Shown: piece by piece, positions 1 to 13,547 of the stretch | Numbering within the stretch: the first letter of the stretch is position 1 | Layout: every line of letters begins with the position of its first letter | Assembly (NCBI GenBank): GCA_013397865.1 | Contig: VZTI01003255.1 | Location: 186,001 to 250,000 of the forward strand | DNA length: 64,000 nt | From: Struthidea cinerea | Lineage: Eukaryota > Chordata > Aves > Passeriformes > Corcoracidae | Direction: 5' to 3' | The notes under the pieces: model-generated | Told to the model about the DNA's origin: nothing | Databases searched by the model: none | What the model saw: only the letters and a program-made list of their open reading frames with translations | Program-made: the position numbers and the translations under genes

Positions 1-956
1 GGCATTTGAGGTTTAATTGACACCTAGTGTGCCACTAGAATGTAATGTCTTCCTTAGCAAAATTTATTCTTTATTGTGCTCAGGAGGAACATTTTTTTAA
101 TTTACTGGGCACTTCTGGGAAGTGAAAACATTATAATTTTCACAGAAAAGACACATGCAAACATGTTTCCCTTTACTTAATTTACTGTTGTGATGAACAG
201 ACATCTCAATACCTTTGCAACAGAGTAAGACTATGCAAAGGAAGAAATAATATTTTACAGACAACATAAATCAATGTCACTCTGCTGATGTTAATGCATT
301 CTCATAAATCTACATGAGCTAAGAATCTGTCCCACAAACCATCTGCCACTACTGATACCTTGACTATCCAGTGAATGACTGACACTGAATGTCCAGTTAG
401 CTTTAAGTTATATTTGAAGACACCAATTCATTTTTTCAGACTTGAAATGTGCTTAAACAGAGACAGAATTGTAATGACCCTGAGAGAATTTTCCTTTTTA
501 ATAATTCAGAAATTTTCATTGTAATAAATACCTGATTCAAAATCATGTCACAGAACATGCCTCAGGAGATGAAATTAGTACGTACAGTATAAGGATGTTC
601 TTATCATAGGTTTTCATACAATTTGTTCAGATTATTTCAAAGAACTGTACTTAGTTGTATTCCAAAATAAGATAATAATCATAAATGTAGCATAATATGT
701 AAGTCCCACATCTCTTAATATTGTCTACTACATAATTTTTCCCTTTTAATATGAAATTAATATTTTGCTCAAAATTCAGTATGAGTCTGAAACTAGGAAA
801 TAATTTTTACTGTAAAAACTTTTGGTTCTTTGTATTTTGTAATGTGTGCTAAAGAATGTTTTTCAAATATTTGCATTTTTGCAACATTTGTGCATGAAAC
901 TTAAGATCAGAGCTGTCTTTTAGAATCAAATTCTAAAACTTAGAAAGCAAATGCAG
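1..956. other. Non-coding, AT-rich unique sequence
   Basis: I see no gene, repeat family or RNA here. The sequence is AT-rich with frequent stops in all frames. Nothing can be assigned. Confidence 0.6.
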
Positions 957-1180
957 ACTTTTTTTTTACACAAAATATTGTTACTATTTAATGCAATAAT
1001 TTTTATATAAATATATAAATTATTTTAATTATAGTAATTAAAATTATGAAAACACTTAACAATCAGGGAAATTGTAATTTGAAAAATAATTATAAATTTT
1101 TTTATCCCTTTTTTCTTTTCTTCCTTTTTTTTTCCCTGTCCAATGTACTAGATTGAAAAAATTTTTTTTTTTTTTTGCGT
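957..1180. repeat. AT-rich low-complexity and poly-T tracts
   Basis: A run of T at about 959-967 is followed by almost pure A/T sequence (about 990-1100). A polypyrimidine stretch with several T runs follows, ending in a long T tract near 1162-1176. There is no LINE or SINE body next to the T runs, so they look like simple low-complexity sequence and not the tail of a retroelement. Confidence 0.6.
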
Positions 1181-4100
1181 TCCCTTTCCATTCAAACAAA
1201 ACTCAATCAATTCTGCATTAAAACAAAGCTGTTAAAGAAATGGCAGTTCTTCAGTGACAAAATATTGATAAAATACAGCCAAAATTGATCTACTGATAAT
1301 GTGGGAATGTCATTTATATCATTATTTGTCTCATAAAAATATACTAGAACCTTTAATTTTTTCCTTCTCCAAGAGAATAACACTTAGGAAAAAACCATAT
1401 TTGCATGTGCAGGAATGGTTGTGATTCTGGTGGCTTTCTCTCTGTAGTTTGGGAATGGGAACACACACAAAACTCCAGTAAGGGGCTTGAAGACTTTTGG
1501 TGTAACACTGTACTCAGTACACATTGGCCAAAACTTTTGGTTGGCAACATATTTTACCTTTGCTACTTGTGTTTCTTGAAGTAGCAGGTATATGTGGGGA
1601 ACAGTGGATGTTGTGTTGCAAGAATTCAATGAACAGAACAACAGAAAGAACATTATTTTGTGGGCCACGGAGTAACTGAAACCTTCCTCTTATACACGAA
1701 GGTGCTGCTAGTAGGCATAAAATAGTTTGAAAACTATCGTGAAATTGCAGATCATATTGTGTCCTAGATTTGTATCTGTTTGCCCACTGGCCTTCAAGAG
1801 GATATTAAACTCCTTCAGGGGTGTGCTCTTTTGACTACTAAAGCACACAGCAGTTTATGCATTATTTTTAGTTCAGATAACTCCAATTCATGAAAGTCGA
1901 TATTTAAGCAAGTTTGTTGTTTTTACTGTTGGGGGTCAATATTCTGTCCTCATCTGTGGCATCAAAAGCTACAAAATCATGGCAGGAATTTGAAAACGGG
2001 ATGTTGATCAGTGCAGATGCAAGGGCATCTTGTACATTGCTCATGCATATGATTGCTCTCCCAGAACAATTAGGGATCTGATGTTCAGGATGTCACAGAT
2101 ATTACACTGACTGTCAGTGGATAAAGAGCAAAGACAGACAAATGCAGTGATGGATAATGATAAAGTAATGCTTCTGGTTATACATGACATCCATGAATGC
2201 CTCAGGTGGACAGACTGCATGAATTGTACTTTGAAGAAAGATGGAAGTTAACTTTGTGTCACTCACTTCCAAAATTTATTTTGGAGCACCTCAGTTTGGT
2301 AAAAGATATCTCAGGTTGTCTCACAGCGTAGCACATCCAGAAGGCCAAAGTATTGCAAGACAGTAAGGACAGCTGGAGGGTTCACTGATCCATTAAGCAG
2401 GAACAAAGCAGCAAAGAAATGACTCAAAGAGCATAGTTAAGGGAACAACTGTTCATAAGGTGTTTTCAATAATTTCTGGACCACAATGAATCAGATTATT
2501 TTGCTGACTCAGTCATGCCTGACACGTTATGAACTTGGCAAACAGCAGTTGTTCCCCTCCACCACTTGCTCTCAGAAACGCTGTGCCTAACCAACCTGAT
2601 TGCACAATGATTAAAAGGTCATCAAATCTACTGAAGAATCTGAGCTGTGCAAATAGACAGGGAGAAAAGAAGGAAAACAGGCAGAAACAGAAAATTGTGT
2701 ACAATCAGTATAAATGAAGAAACAGACCATAAGTTGAGACTGAAGGAGACAACACAATTTTCTGCCAGCTTACATTCCAGGAGAGAAACCACTAGCCTCA
2801 GTCTGTCCTTGGAGACAAAACACAATGATGGAAAAGAAGTTGCTTGTAGTTAGGGAACTGAAGGAAGGATGGTGATGTAGCAAAAATGAGACATTAGAAA
2901 TCTTAGGAATTTCTTACAAAAATAAGAAAGTAAAAAAATGAGAAGAATCAGGGTTCCTTGGTTACTTGCGCTTTACATAATAAAATTTGGTTCAAACTAC
3001 AGATTTCAGAAAAAAAAAAGATAAAGCAAGTTATGATTGTTCTAAGAGAGCTGGAACATTTCAATCTTCTATAATGGCAGTGAAAAATCAAGAGTTTCAG
3101 TCTTCAGGAAAAGCACATGTATATACATACCCAGGGGATTACAATGTAAAAGACTGCAATGCAGTTAAACATGCTTACTTTAATCACTCTTCCAAATTGA
3201 AATTGAAGAGCTTTTTAGCTTGGGATTTATTATATTTGTTTGTTTGTTTTTTAAGTCAGGAGACATGTATTTATTTTGGTATGTTGATATCAAAAATGAG
3301 TCTCTTTTGCCATAAAAAAACTGCCTCTTAATTTTTCTCTTTAAAAGTTCACAAGGTGTTGGGACAGGAAAAATAGGTGAAGTCCAGGATCATCTGGAAG
3401 GTTCCCATCCAGTTAACAAAGACCATTTAAACACCATTTCTTTACACATACTGTTTGCTATTACACAAGTAAATCAGTTATAAATATTACTTGTCTGTGA
3501 AAAATGTCAGTGTGCCCCAGCGTGTTCCAAAGAAGCTGTGGGCAGGAGCAGACGAAGTGACAAAGCTAAAGCATACACCTCTCCTGAGGCTGATGGATGT
3601 CTCTGTTGCTTACAGCTGAGTCACACAGTCAAGGCGTTCTGCTTGGGTTGGTCCACAAGGCCAAATCTCACAGCTATGTGGGCACCTTTACTTATCATTC
3701 CTTCTTACATGGTACTTTATAATTACCCTGCTCCTTTTGCTACAGGAGTAAAATTCAAATTAGGGGAGCAGTTCTATTAAGCAGTCCTGAGTACTTACAC
3801 AAGAGAAATTACATTCGTGCTTTATGGTATATATGAAAATTTAGGACAGATGTGACTCACTGGAACTCAAGCAAAGTGAAAACTTATTTTTATCCATTAA
3901 ATCAGTGGCAGAAAAAAAAAGCCCATTTAATGCCCTATGAATTCGCAGTTTACTTTAGGGGAATTTGCCAGTTGCAGACATAAAACCTGCAATGCAATCT
4001 AGCTAAGCAATGCTTGATTGCTACAAGCACAGAAGCCTTTTCTGAACTCCTGAGTGAAGTTGAAGTTATAGATTTGGCATTGTTTCCAGATCGCTAAATA

Positions 4101-4184
4101 TTCCAGGTCCCACTAGTCCTGCACTGTCCAAACCCTGGTTTCCACAAATCAGGTTCCTAGTACAGAACCCAAAGCAGCACAAGG
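1181..4184. other. Non-coding unique sequence
   Basis: No recognisable gene. Several short open frames occur on both strands (for example 2529-2717, 2647-2853 and 2987-3331 on plus, 1353-1668 on minus). None exceeds 114 codons, none shows a known domain, and opposite-strand frames overlap as expected by chance. I see no known repeat family. Confidence 0.55.
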
Positions 4185-4227
4185 GAAGGGAGCGAGAGAG
4201 GGAGGGAGGGAAGGAGGGAAGGCAGGC
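4185..4227 (+). repeat. Purine-rich GGGA/GGAA simple repeat
   Basis: An uninterrupted stretch of G and A built from imperfect GGGA, GGAA and GAGA units. The minus strand is the corresponding polypyrimidine tract. Such tracts are ordinary simple repeats, though clustered GGAA units can bind ETS-type factors (general knowledge, not shown here). Confidence 0.7.
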
Positions 4228-6794
4228 ATGTGGCTGAAATTGTGGACTTCTTACATAAAAGAAACTTGGAATGTCAACCTTTGACTGTTTCCCAAGACAA
4301 TAAATCTTTGAATTAACTGTGTTCATGAGCACTTAAAACGAAAAGCCAGCTCTACTTCCTGTCAGCCACTTTAACAAAATGAAGCACAGATGGAAAAAAA
4401 GAAGATCAAAGAGTAGGAAGGCAAAAAAATAAAGCTGAACAGGCATATAGACTTTGGCACATAGAAAATTAAAACAGTTTAAAAATTGTCTTCACTTAAT
4501 AGCAACCCAAACTGTTTGAAATAATTGCTGTTCAGCAACAGAGATAAAGATGCGCTACTTCATATAAATACCTAATGACTTCAATATGAGGAACTAACTA
4601 TAATAGAGTGTCATATTTAAATATAAAAACCACCAATGGAAGTTGCAGCAGCAATCCAATCTCTGAAGTTCCATTTTATGGTGAGCTGCAGGTTTGGTGA
4701 TTAGCGATGGGTGCAAAAGCATTATAATTCACAGCAAACCTGATAAGTACCATTGTGATTATCCTTTTTAAATGCAAACAGGAAAGAGGACAACTGTAAG
4801 TGTTATTCAGAAAGCTCTAGTGCTGAAAGCATGTTTTTGAATGTCAAAATACAAGTAAATTTTGAAAAGCTGCATAAAATATTTTCTAATACTGTAAAAT
4901 AATGTCTTCTGGAGCTTTCAAAGTAATACACACAGAGAATGAAAACATTTTTGATGTTTATCTTTAGGGTTTTTATCATCACAGATGACAAATTCAACTT
5001 CATTTCAAATTCAAATATTGGTGACTGAATAAAGGATGCAAGCCTTTCAAATGTGGAATATAAATATCAACTGGGGAGAAAAATGCAGTATAGTACAATA
5101 ACATACATATGGATTTTATCTCAAACATTTATGTTCAAAATGGATATGTTATAAACAGTTATAAAATTATATATGACAGTAGAGCTTTTAATTTTATGAA
5201 GTTATAGCTAATGTATTCAAATACATTCATATTGTCATTTAATTTTTTTTCTTACAATGATAGGAAAACAAAAAAGAAGGATGGAAGAAAATGTTTCAGG
5301 TCATTTCATTCCATTAACATTCCTTAAAAAAGAGAAAAAATGAAGTGTGTAACTCCTGGTTATTTTACCAGCTAGATTCAAAGTAAATTTCAAGGAATTA
5401 TTCTAATTGGATTATATATTTACTTAAGAATTAAGGAGTTGCACTAGCACAAGTACTTCTACTTTCTTAGACGCTCCACATGTTCAGGATCTGAAGAACA
5501 AAAAAAAGTCTTGGGTTATAGAAGGAAAACAAAATATCTGGCCTTCCTGTTCGGTTCTGCTTCTTACTCTTCTGTATTTATCCATGGAAAAGCATGTACT
5601 CATCTGTACAACCACAATCCTTATGCTTTGATCCTTTGATCCTGACAGAATTCCCTGTACTAAAGAAATTCTGACAAAGTCAACCTTACATTTTAACCAA
5701 GCTAGACAGTAGAGGAATCACCTGTATTACATACCTGAGTTACATATTTCCATAAGAATGACTCAGATTCCTCTGATTAGATGTGCTTCATAGCAACAAA
5801 GTATACTTAGAGTAGGTGGATATGTCTTTGCAACTTAAAACACCAGTATCAGGACTCATAAATTATAGCTCTTTTTCTCCCTACTGCTGCCGCAGTACAG
5901 GAAACAGGGCATAATTACAGTCTTCCATCTCTAGTTTCATTTTTTTAGATATTTTATCACCTGATGTAAATTAGAGATGCCTTCAGGTCATTTTAACTCA
6001 CCATTGACATGATCATCTTGCTTACAATGACAGCAGTCAGAAAAGTGCAAAATAAAATTAAAGAACAAAGGCATAACTAGCAATTTTTGTGGCTCAGCCA
6101 TTACCACTAGGCTCAAATCTTTCATGATTTCAAGTTGTTCCTAAGTGTATTGCCTTATTTCCCTCAAAACCTCACTGCAGTATCTTCTTTATCATGCAGC
6201 TCTTAATTCAAATAGTACACAGAAACAACGTGAGAAGACTTAAAAATTTTCATGAGGTTAAAGAAATAAACCTTCAGGAAAAGCCATATAGTTCCCTAGT
6301 GTAGTCTGATCTGAAAGCATACCTTCATACTGTTTTTCCTTTTGCAATGTGTAGAAATTTAAAGATATCCAGGATGGACTATTAGACATGCAAAAGTAGC
6401 CCCTGTTCTTTTACATCTGTATTACTCCATGTATCTAATCCAACCCCTAGTATTAAGAAGTAGTTTGGAAACCCTCAGTGTACATGTTTATCCCTGGGAG
6501 CTGAGATTCCAAGGGCTTGAATGGTTAATGAAACATTGTCAGATTTCCCAGCAGCCGTATTAAGATTTACCTTTCATACCAATATGACACAAAGGCATCA
6601 AAACTGCACTCTGACCTTCATTCATGTAATTCAGTTAAAGTACATCAATCTTATTTTCTTTTCTTGGTTGAGTGGAGATCATGCTGTTTCATTTTAGGAA
6701 TAATTTGCCCACGGTGTATTAAACAGCACATTATGTGTCAGTGAAATGTGATACTATGAAAAAAGAGGGATAGCAGAAGGAAATGTACTTTGCA
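4228..6794. other. Non-coding unique sequence
   Basis: AT-rich sequence without a supported gene or repeat family. The longest open frames are below 90 codons and have no recognisable domain. Confidence 0.55.
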
Positions 6795-6824
6795 AAAAAA
6801 AAAAAAAATTAAAAAAAAATTAAA
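6795..6824 (+). repeat. A-rich tract
   Basis: Two runs of A (about 14 and 9) separated by TT. No retroelement body precedes it on the plus strand, so I read it as low complexity and not as a poly(A) tail. Confidence 0.6.
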
Positions 6825-9179
6825 ACAAACTATGAATATCTCTTCTGTGCTCTGCAAGATGATTGTCTTTGCACCCAGTCAAAGACAGCATCATGTAATC
6901 AGTTTTTACTCAGAATTTGATGTCTCTCCACTCCAAGAAGAAAGAAAGAGAGACCAGTTAAAAGATGATGGCTGAGATTAAAAGGAAAAATCAGTTATCA
7001 AAGGCAAGAATGAAGATGATTGAACTGCCTAAATTAGAAAATGGAATCTAAGACCTGAAGCTTGGTTGCTGCCTGGGTTTCCTAGGCATCGGTATTTTGC
7101 AATATGTTGTCCGGGCCTCTGCAGGCAAAGCCCTAACTGTAGTGTACCTCTTTGTAAAAATTAAACATAAGTGCCACTCAATGACACTGACTTGGTACAG
7201 TGGTACAAATATCCAAAATGCAGACTTAATTTAATCAATGCCTACAACTGCCACCCAGTTTTCCATAGTAGTCAACTACAGAGAAAAAAAAGCTCTCCTC
7301 AGAGGAAGAGGACGCAAGCCCAAATTTCTTATCTGCCAGGTGAAGGCTCTATCAAGAGTCAGGTAAGAGTCTGTGCTCTTGTCTCTGTGTGTGTAAAGAT
7401 ACATGGAAATATTTGGTTTATTTCTTTTTCTCTCCTATTGAGGATAATATCAGAAAGTTGTATTCATTTGTGATTAAAATATATCTGACATTGCAATATT
7501 ACTTATACTGTTTACAAGATCTCCTCAATATGATTTCTTACTTTGCTTTATGCTCCTGACATTTCAGTCTACATTTTTAATTATATTAACTAGAGCACAA
7601 ATTTAATGTAACTAGAATTTTTAAATAAACATACCCCAAAGTTGTATTCCATACTTTTGCTGTTTTGTCTACAGTATCTAATCCTTATTTATGTAGGAAA
7701 AGAACTTTGATGATGTGATTTTATTATCAGTAACTTAGGAAGCTTTTCAAAGTAGCAAGGCCAGACTTTCCAGGTTGTGGATTTCATTGGTATAAAAATA
7801 TCTGTGAGTATTATGCAGACTATTTCAAGTACTAAATTCAGGACTATGTACTTCATCAGACTGTTAGACCTCTTCTACCACATGTGGACTTCAGTACAGT
7901 TGTCCCTTTACCCTCTACATTGCTCTTGTCGTTGTGCTAAGCAATAAGGTTATCCTGTGACCTTCTTTTAGAGTGTGGTTTTCCATTAAACAAATGTTAA
8001 TTCATCCCAGCATCATCATTCTAATAGATTATAATGACCTTAGGTTCCTTTTAAGCTGAAATGAAGATAATAGTTTTTACCAAATGGTTTATTCCAAGAC
8101 TTAATTAGATTGTGAAACTTTTAAGAAGTACAGTAAAACCCTTCTAGCAGTGCAAACCTTTTGCACAGAGTCAGGCAACCCTAACTGTTCATCTTCTAGA
8201 CCAGTGTTAAAATGCTACTAGCAAAAAAAATTTAATTCTGCCTACCTTGCCATGTCAGGGTGTTCTAGACAGGGAGTGGGCCATATCCATGCCACTATAG
8301 TAACTCTTGGTGGGAAAATATTTAATTGTAGTTGTAGATTTCAGACAAGACCCAGCAGACTATAAAAGAGATAATCACACTCAATGTTCTTTAAATCCTA
8401 AATTCAGCAAGCTCGCCCTTATTTCTCTCTGTATGGACTGTGGCAGTGAGCTGTCCATCCTAGTCTGGCTTCTTTAGCTTTCCTAGAACATATAATAAGA
8501 TTAACACATACTCCTAAGATTTTCTGAGAGAAATTAATATGGATTGGGGTATTTCTGCATCAGGTGAAAGCTCAACTACATGTTGTTTGATGTGTGTATT
8601 TTCTTAAGAGCTATTTAATATGAGAAGTGGAACATTCATTTTAGTTGGGAAAAATACACACTACAATTATATTTTACACTTGCAGTGGGCTAAAACTTTC
8701 GAAAAGAAAATTAGACAAATCACAGACAAGAAAATATTTTGATAATAATGACAAATACAATAGCCTATTAAAAAACTAAAAAATATAATCTAAATTTTAC
8801 TTTTTTTAGCTGGGCGTATTTCCCTCTTAAAATAATAAAACTAAGTCCTTGAGATAGCTTTGTATGACATAACACTAGCTTTTCCCAATTTTTCTTTCTG
8901 CCTGTTATGAGCTGTTTTGTGCTACACCAAGGTACACAGCTCACCTCCACATCTGCTCATTCACATAAAAAGTGAAAGGGAGAAAATTTGTGGATTGCGA
9001 TAAAGATACATTAATAGGAGAAGTAATAGCTGTGTGTGGGGTTCTTTCCAGTAAAGTAGGGCTGCATCAAAGGTGATGGTTACTGAATAAGACAAATGCC
9101 ATAACTTCAAATGTCCTTTCCTTCTTTCCCTAGCTTTTTTTTGGCTGAGCACAACATCATATAATCTGGAATATTGGTT
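6825..9179. other. Non-coding unique sequence
   Basis: No supported gene. The open frame at 7171-7473 (100 codons, plus) is unremarkable except that a splice-like 23-nt interval lies inside it (see 7340-7362). The rest is AT-rich sequence with no repeat that I recognise. Confidence 0.5.
7340..7362 (+). other. Candidate 23-nt microexon (splice-motif based)
   Basis: The interval is preceded by a pyrimidine-rich stretch ending in CTGCCAG and followed by CAG/GTAAGAGT. These are a good 3' splice site and a near-consensus 5' splice site. At 23 nt it falls in the size range of microexons. No neighbouring exon is visible and such motif pairs arise by chance in a window this long, so this is only a candidate. 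Confidence 0.12.
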
Positions 9180-9385
9180 TGGTCAGTGGGAGTCAGCTGT
9201 CTTGGCAGACTCCCCTCCCAGCTCCTTGTGCACCTCCATCCCACTCGCACCCACTGGCACTGCTCAGCAATAGCTGAAACATCGGTGTGCTATCAACATT
9301 GTCTTGGACACAAATCAAAACCAGCACCATACAAGCTGCTATGAGTAAAATTTACTCTACCAGTGAGAAGACCAGTACAAGAGCT
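9180..9385 (+). repeat. Probable old avian interspersed repeat fragment (LTR-like)
   Basis: The stretch is noticeably richer in G+C than its surroundings and has a texture I associate with a dispersed avian repeat: a CAATAGCTGAAACATC core, then 'tgtgctatcaac', then an A-rich part ending in 'accagtacaag'. I recall similar sequence from many bird loci, probably an ERV LTR end, but cannot name the subfamily. No second LTR or target duplication is visible, so the copy appears partial. Confidence 0.4.
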
Positions 9386-10458
9386 TATTATTACTGCATT
9401 TGATTACAGTAAAGGTCTCAATGAGCATTAAAAACATTAGAACTCTACCAGAACCTCTACAGTGTTTCTCCAATTCCTGTGTGCTGTTAGGTTCATTCAA
9501 AAGATTTACATGGGATTATAAAACATCCTAGGAAGGATATTTCTATTCTGTTTACTTCCCTTCAGCCTATATTTGTGACATCTTTCAAGTCCAGTGCCAG
9601 ATCCAGCTGTTAAATAGGCACTAATTCTTGGGTAGCACATTAACCAACATTAACAGGCAGGGCCTGTGAGCGGTTTAATATTATTAATGGTATTGACAGA
9701 TAAAAAGACTGAAACACTTAAAAGTTCTTTAGTTAAGATTTAAGGCTGAGTTGGACTGGCCTTATCCATTTAAGATTTTTAGGGTTTTAACTTCTACATC
9801 TGTATGGGTCACCCTATGCTTCAGTTCAGTCAAATGTTGAAATTAGGCTCAAACCTCAGTTAATCTGACCTATTTTGCCTATATCACTTCTATGTACTTT
9901 AGATATTTTCTTTAGGATGAGATGAACCAAAGATGTTCTTTCTCCCATTTCATGATAAAACAAATATACATGATCTAGATGGCCAATTCGGATGTAGTTT
10001 ACCACACTTTACCAGATGAATCCAGATACAAATCGTCTCATGACTAATTTTATTCTATTTTTGACACCAACTAACCCTGTCATCTAAACTACTTTAAATG
10101 TTGAAATGCTTTCATGACCACAATGTTTCGTCATCTAAAAAATTCAAAGCTCTCAACGAAAGTTCTAAGACAATGAGATCCTTTATCTACTCACACTCAA
10201 GCACAGACCACAAAAGGGTTCAGCCAAAGAACAGTTTTTGTAGGAGGGCATAGCTATTATCCTAGCGACAGAAGACCATTAGAAACTAATAAGTTGGGCA
10301 TGTTAAATGGCCACAGGTAAAAAATTATCTCTGATATTCTGGTGAAATAATCTCAATATGAGAAATTTTAACAAGCTCCTACTTTTTTATTGAATCAGTA
10401 ACACCATACTCTGTGTTCCACTAAAGCAATACAGGGAATCATTGTAGACTACCACTGC
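9386..10458. other. Non-coding unique sequence
   Basis: Nothing recognisable on either strand. It leads into the microsatellite cluster at 10.46 kb. Confidence 0.55.
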
Positions 10459-10492
10459 TACTTATTAACCAAATGTACTTATTAACCAAATT
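10459..10492 (+). repeat. 17-bp tandem duplication
   Basis: TACTTATTAACCAAATG occurs twice back to back (10459-10475 and 10476-10492). Only the last base differs. It abuts the trinucleotide microsatellite directly. Confidence 0.85.
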
Positions 10493-10535
10493 TAATAATA
10501 ATAATAATAGTAATAATAATAACAACAACAACAAC

Positions 10536-10568
<33 letters not shown>
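10493..10568 (+). repeat. Compound (AAT)n-(AAC)n-(AAT)n microsatellite
   Basis: AAT units with a single TAG interruption are followed by five AAC units and then about ten further perfect AAT units. The central AAC block suggests a point change that was itself amplified by slippage. It is likely to vary in length between individuals. Confidence 0.95.
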
Positions 10569-13547
10569 TTCTTCAATTGTTATTTGTGCAGGAAGAAATT
10601 CACTCCTTTAAGATTCTCAGCAACGTATTTCGTTGCACCTTGAAGATGATTTCTAAGTCCTTGACAAATATTCTGGGGAGACAAAGGGTATTAAAACTGG
10701 CCAATGATAAGAGATGAGATAGGACGCTGAATCCTCAGTTACACAGATTTAGTGGTTATGGACTTTAACAGAAGGGCAGAAGCATTTATTCTAGGAAATT
10801 CTGGCTCTGACAAACAAAAGACACTTCTAGAGAAGATAAACTTTTATTTTGCTGTGACTGAAAAGCTGCCTCACTGTGACAGCAATAACTTTCTCTGTAG
10901 GATGAATATGTTTGCTGACACAAGCACCTAGACATTCCTTGTTACAGTAGACACGGAGAAAGAGCAAAGTTTCACAGTTTGAGTTGTTTCCTGCCTATAT
11001 ATTTCACCTTTCTCTGAGGTGTTATTAATGTTATAATCAGATATAAAATATTATTCTACTATTTCACTATTTTTGTATCTACTAGCTTTTTCACTAGTCA
11101 TGGAACACCAAGTATGTTGTACAAAAACAGTGTAAGTGTATAAAGAAGAAAAGATGAGAAATAAGATGGAGTACAGCAAGGCTTCATCACTATCTCTTAA
11201 GTCCATTCAAAATATGACTGCACTACCTCTTGGTTTTAGTTAGCTTCACAAGCTTGATTCTCCCTAGTTATGCCTAGAGGACTGCAAAGAACCTTACATT
11301 TTGCCTTTTAAGGCTTGTACAGAAATTAACTGACTATACTGTTAAAGCTGTACTAATTTTTGGCATCATTACACATTGTTTCTTTACAGAAAATTAGCAA
11401 GAGACTGTAATCCTGAAAATCTGTAGAGAATAAAGTTTTTTCACACTATTATGTAAATCAGCTAATTAAAGGTGCAGAATTTATAGATTTGAGAGTGGCG
11501 ACATCTGCTAAATATGACTTTTTTTCTATATTTTCTTCTTCAAAAATGTTGGGGATGACTGTGTTACATCTCAGAGTTTTTTTGTTCTTCCTTCACATAC
11601 CTTTGTGTTGGTTGTATTCAATTCACATCTATACTTCACAAACACAATGTTTAGAGATTTACTTTCTTTCAAATAAAACCTGAGAAGACAGAGAAACAGA
11701 TAATGGCTTCAGGGAGGTCAGGAAATGATCTGTCAGTAAGTATTGGCAAAAAACAAACTGCTGTTAGAACTGAAAGTGGATGCAGGTCATCAAAATAATG
11801 CTCTAGACTGTTTGACTAGTTCTCCACTCCCTGTAACAGGAGCTTAACCACATATCTGAAATGAGGATGGCTATTTGGAGATATGCAGTTAGGAGTCCGA
11901 ATCTGTAGCTGGGAGAATTCTTCTAAGGTGTTTGTGTAACGTTCTAACCCATCGCTGGTAATTGCGGTAATGGGTGCTCAGGAATAGAGAGATAGCTCTG
12001 AGGATATTCTCCCTGTTATCCAGTAACTAATAGCCATCAATAGAAATTTCTACTAAAATTTATCTGCCCCCTTTCTTAAATACATCACTAGTAACTACTG
12101 CCTTGGTCTACTCTTGCCAACAAAGTCAGACCAACAAATAATTCCTTTAGAATTGCAGTTATCAGCACAGATACATCAACCTGTATGTAACAGAACCCTT
12201 TCTAGATTCTTCCTGATATTAACCCATACAAAAAAATGGGGGGTTTTAATATCTGTATCTTTATCATGTATTTTTCTAGCTGAACTTTCAACTAAAACAG
12301 TAGTTGCCCCACTGAGGGCAGCTTTTCACCTGTTTATCTCTCAGATGACTGTTTTGACTACAGACTAGTACTCTTGAATTTTCCCAGTTTGACACAACAA
12401 TGCCAGTCTTCATTAAAGACACTAACTTCTTCAAAGAAAAAGAGTACTCCCCAATGTGTGTCCTTGTTTTATGATGTTTCTTCATTTTCCAGCTGTGTAC
12501 AGAGGTAATCCAACCAGCTATTTTAAATTCAACAGTTATAAATTAGATGAGACAATTTTTTGTTTAAGTGCAGAAAAATGATTCCTAGGAATGTTAAGTG
12601 ACAAATGTTTATATTTACCTGTTCTCCAAAACTCTGCAGCCAGAGCTGAATAACTTATTCATTTTCAGATTTATGTCAGATTCTTGGAGTTACATGCAAG
12701 AACAGGGCTGTAGCTTTTGAAATCCTTTGCATGTGTAATCTCACAGTTCATGCAAATCAGCATTTGCAAACTAAAAATTTCTAAAGCATGATTTGAAGAC
12801 AGAAATCTTTTGCCGCAGTGCATGCTTCCACTGTTTTTTATATACATTAATTCACTTTCTGGAAATCCACACTACAGGATAATATAAGTGAAAAAGCAGA
12901 TAAAACAATATATATCCTAAATTCTGGCATTCCTAAATAGCATGATTAATTGTAATTATTTTGCTGTAAATTTGGCAAAAATAGTTAATATACACAGAAA
13001 TGTCTGCTAGAAAAGCAGGTTAGAAACAAACACATTTGTACACTAAAAAATGTAGATAAAACATCTGAAGTATGTATAATTACATGTTTATACATAGTGC
13101 TTTCTACTTAGTTTAGATTAAGTATTGCGTTTGTTAAACTGCAAGCACTGCACTAACTACACATAATAAGAACTTATTCAAATGTTATGGCTCCACCTTT
13201 GATAAAATTTTATTGGAAAGCTGCTCATAAAAACTCATAAAAATTTATAATTTCTTGGAATGTAATTTCAAATAACAGCCCATAGTGAATTTTAAAATGT
13301 TGAATTAGAAAATGTCCTGTAAAATTAAACTGCTGGTTAATGCATAATAATATTTCATTTAAAACTTCCAGCAACATGTTGTGGTAGTATTTAAATAAAG
13401 AGGAAAAGTCATTAAAATAGTTCCCTCGTTGCTTTACAATTTTAAAATGAATTGCCTGCTTCTTAAATACGTGAACTATTTTGGCAGAATGTTTAAAACA
13501 AAAAGCTAATGAAATACAGCTGTTCAAAGTTAACTAAGATGAGTCAG
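10569..13547. other. Non-coding unique sequence
   Basis: No supported gene. A POU-type octamer ATGCAAAT lies at 12750-12757 within a calm, repeat-free stretch (about 12640-12870). The minus-strand open frame at 13225-13527 is AT-driven (rich in Phe, Ile, Asn and Lys) and has no domain that I recognise. Confidence 0.5.

Noticed and set aside
13225..13527. 100-codon Phe/Ile/Asn-rich minus frame, considered as a transposase remnant
   Set aside because: The composition reflects AT-rich DNA. I could not match it to any transposase motif and no terminal inverted repeats flank it.
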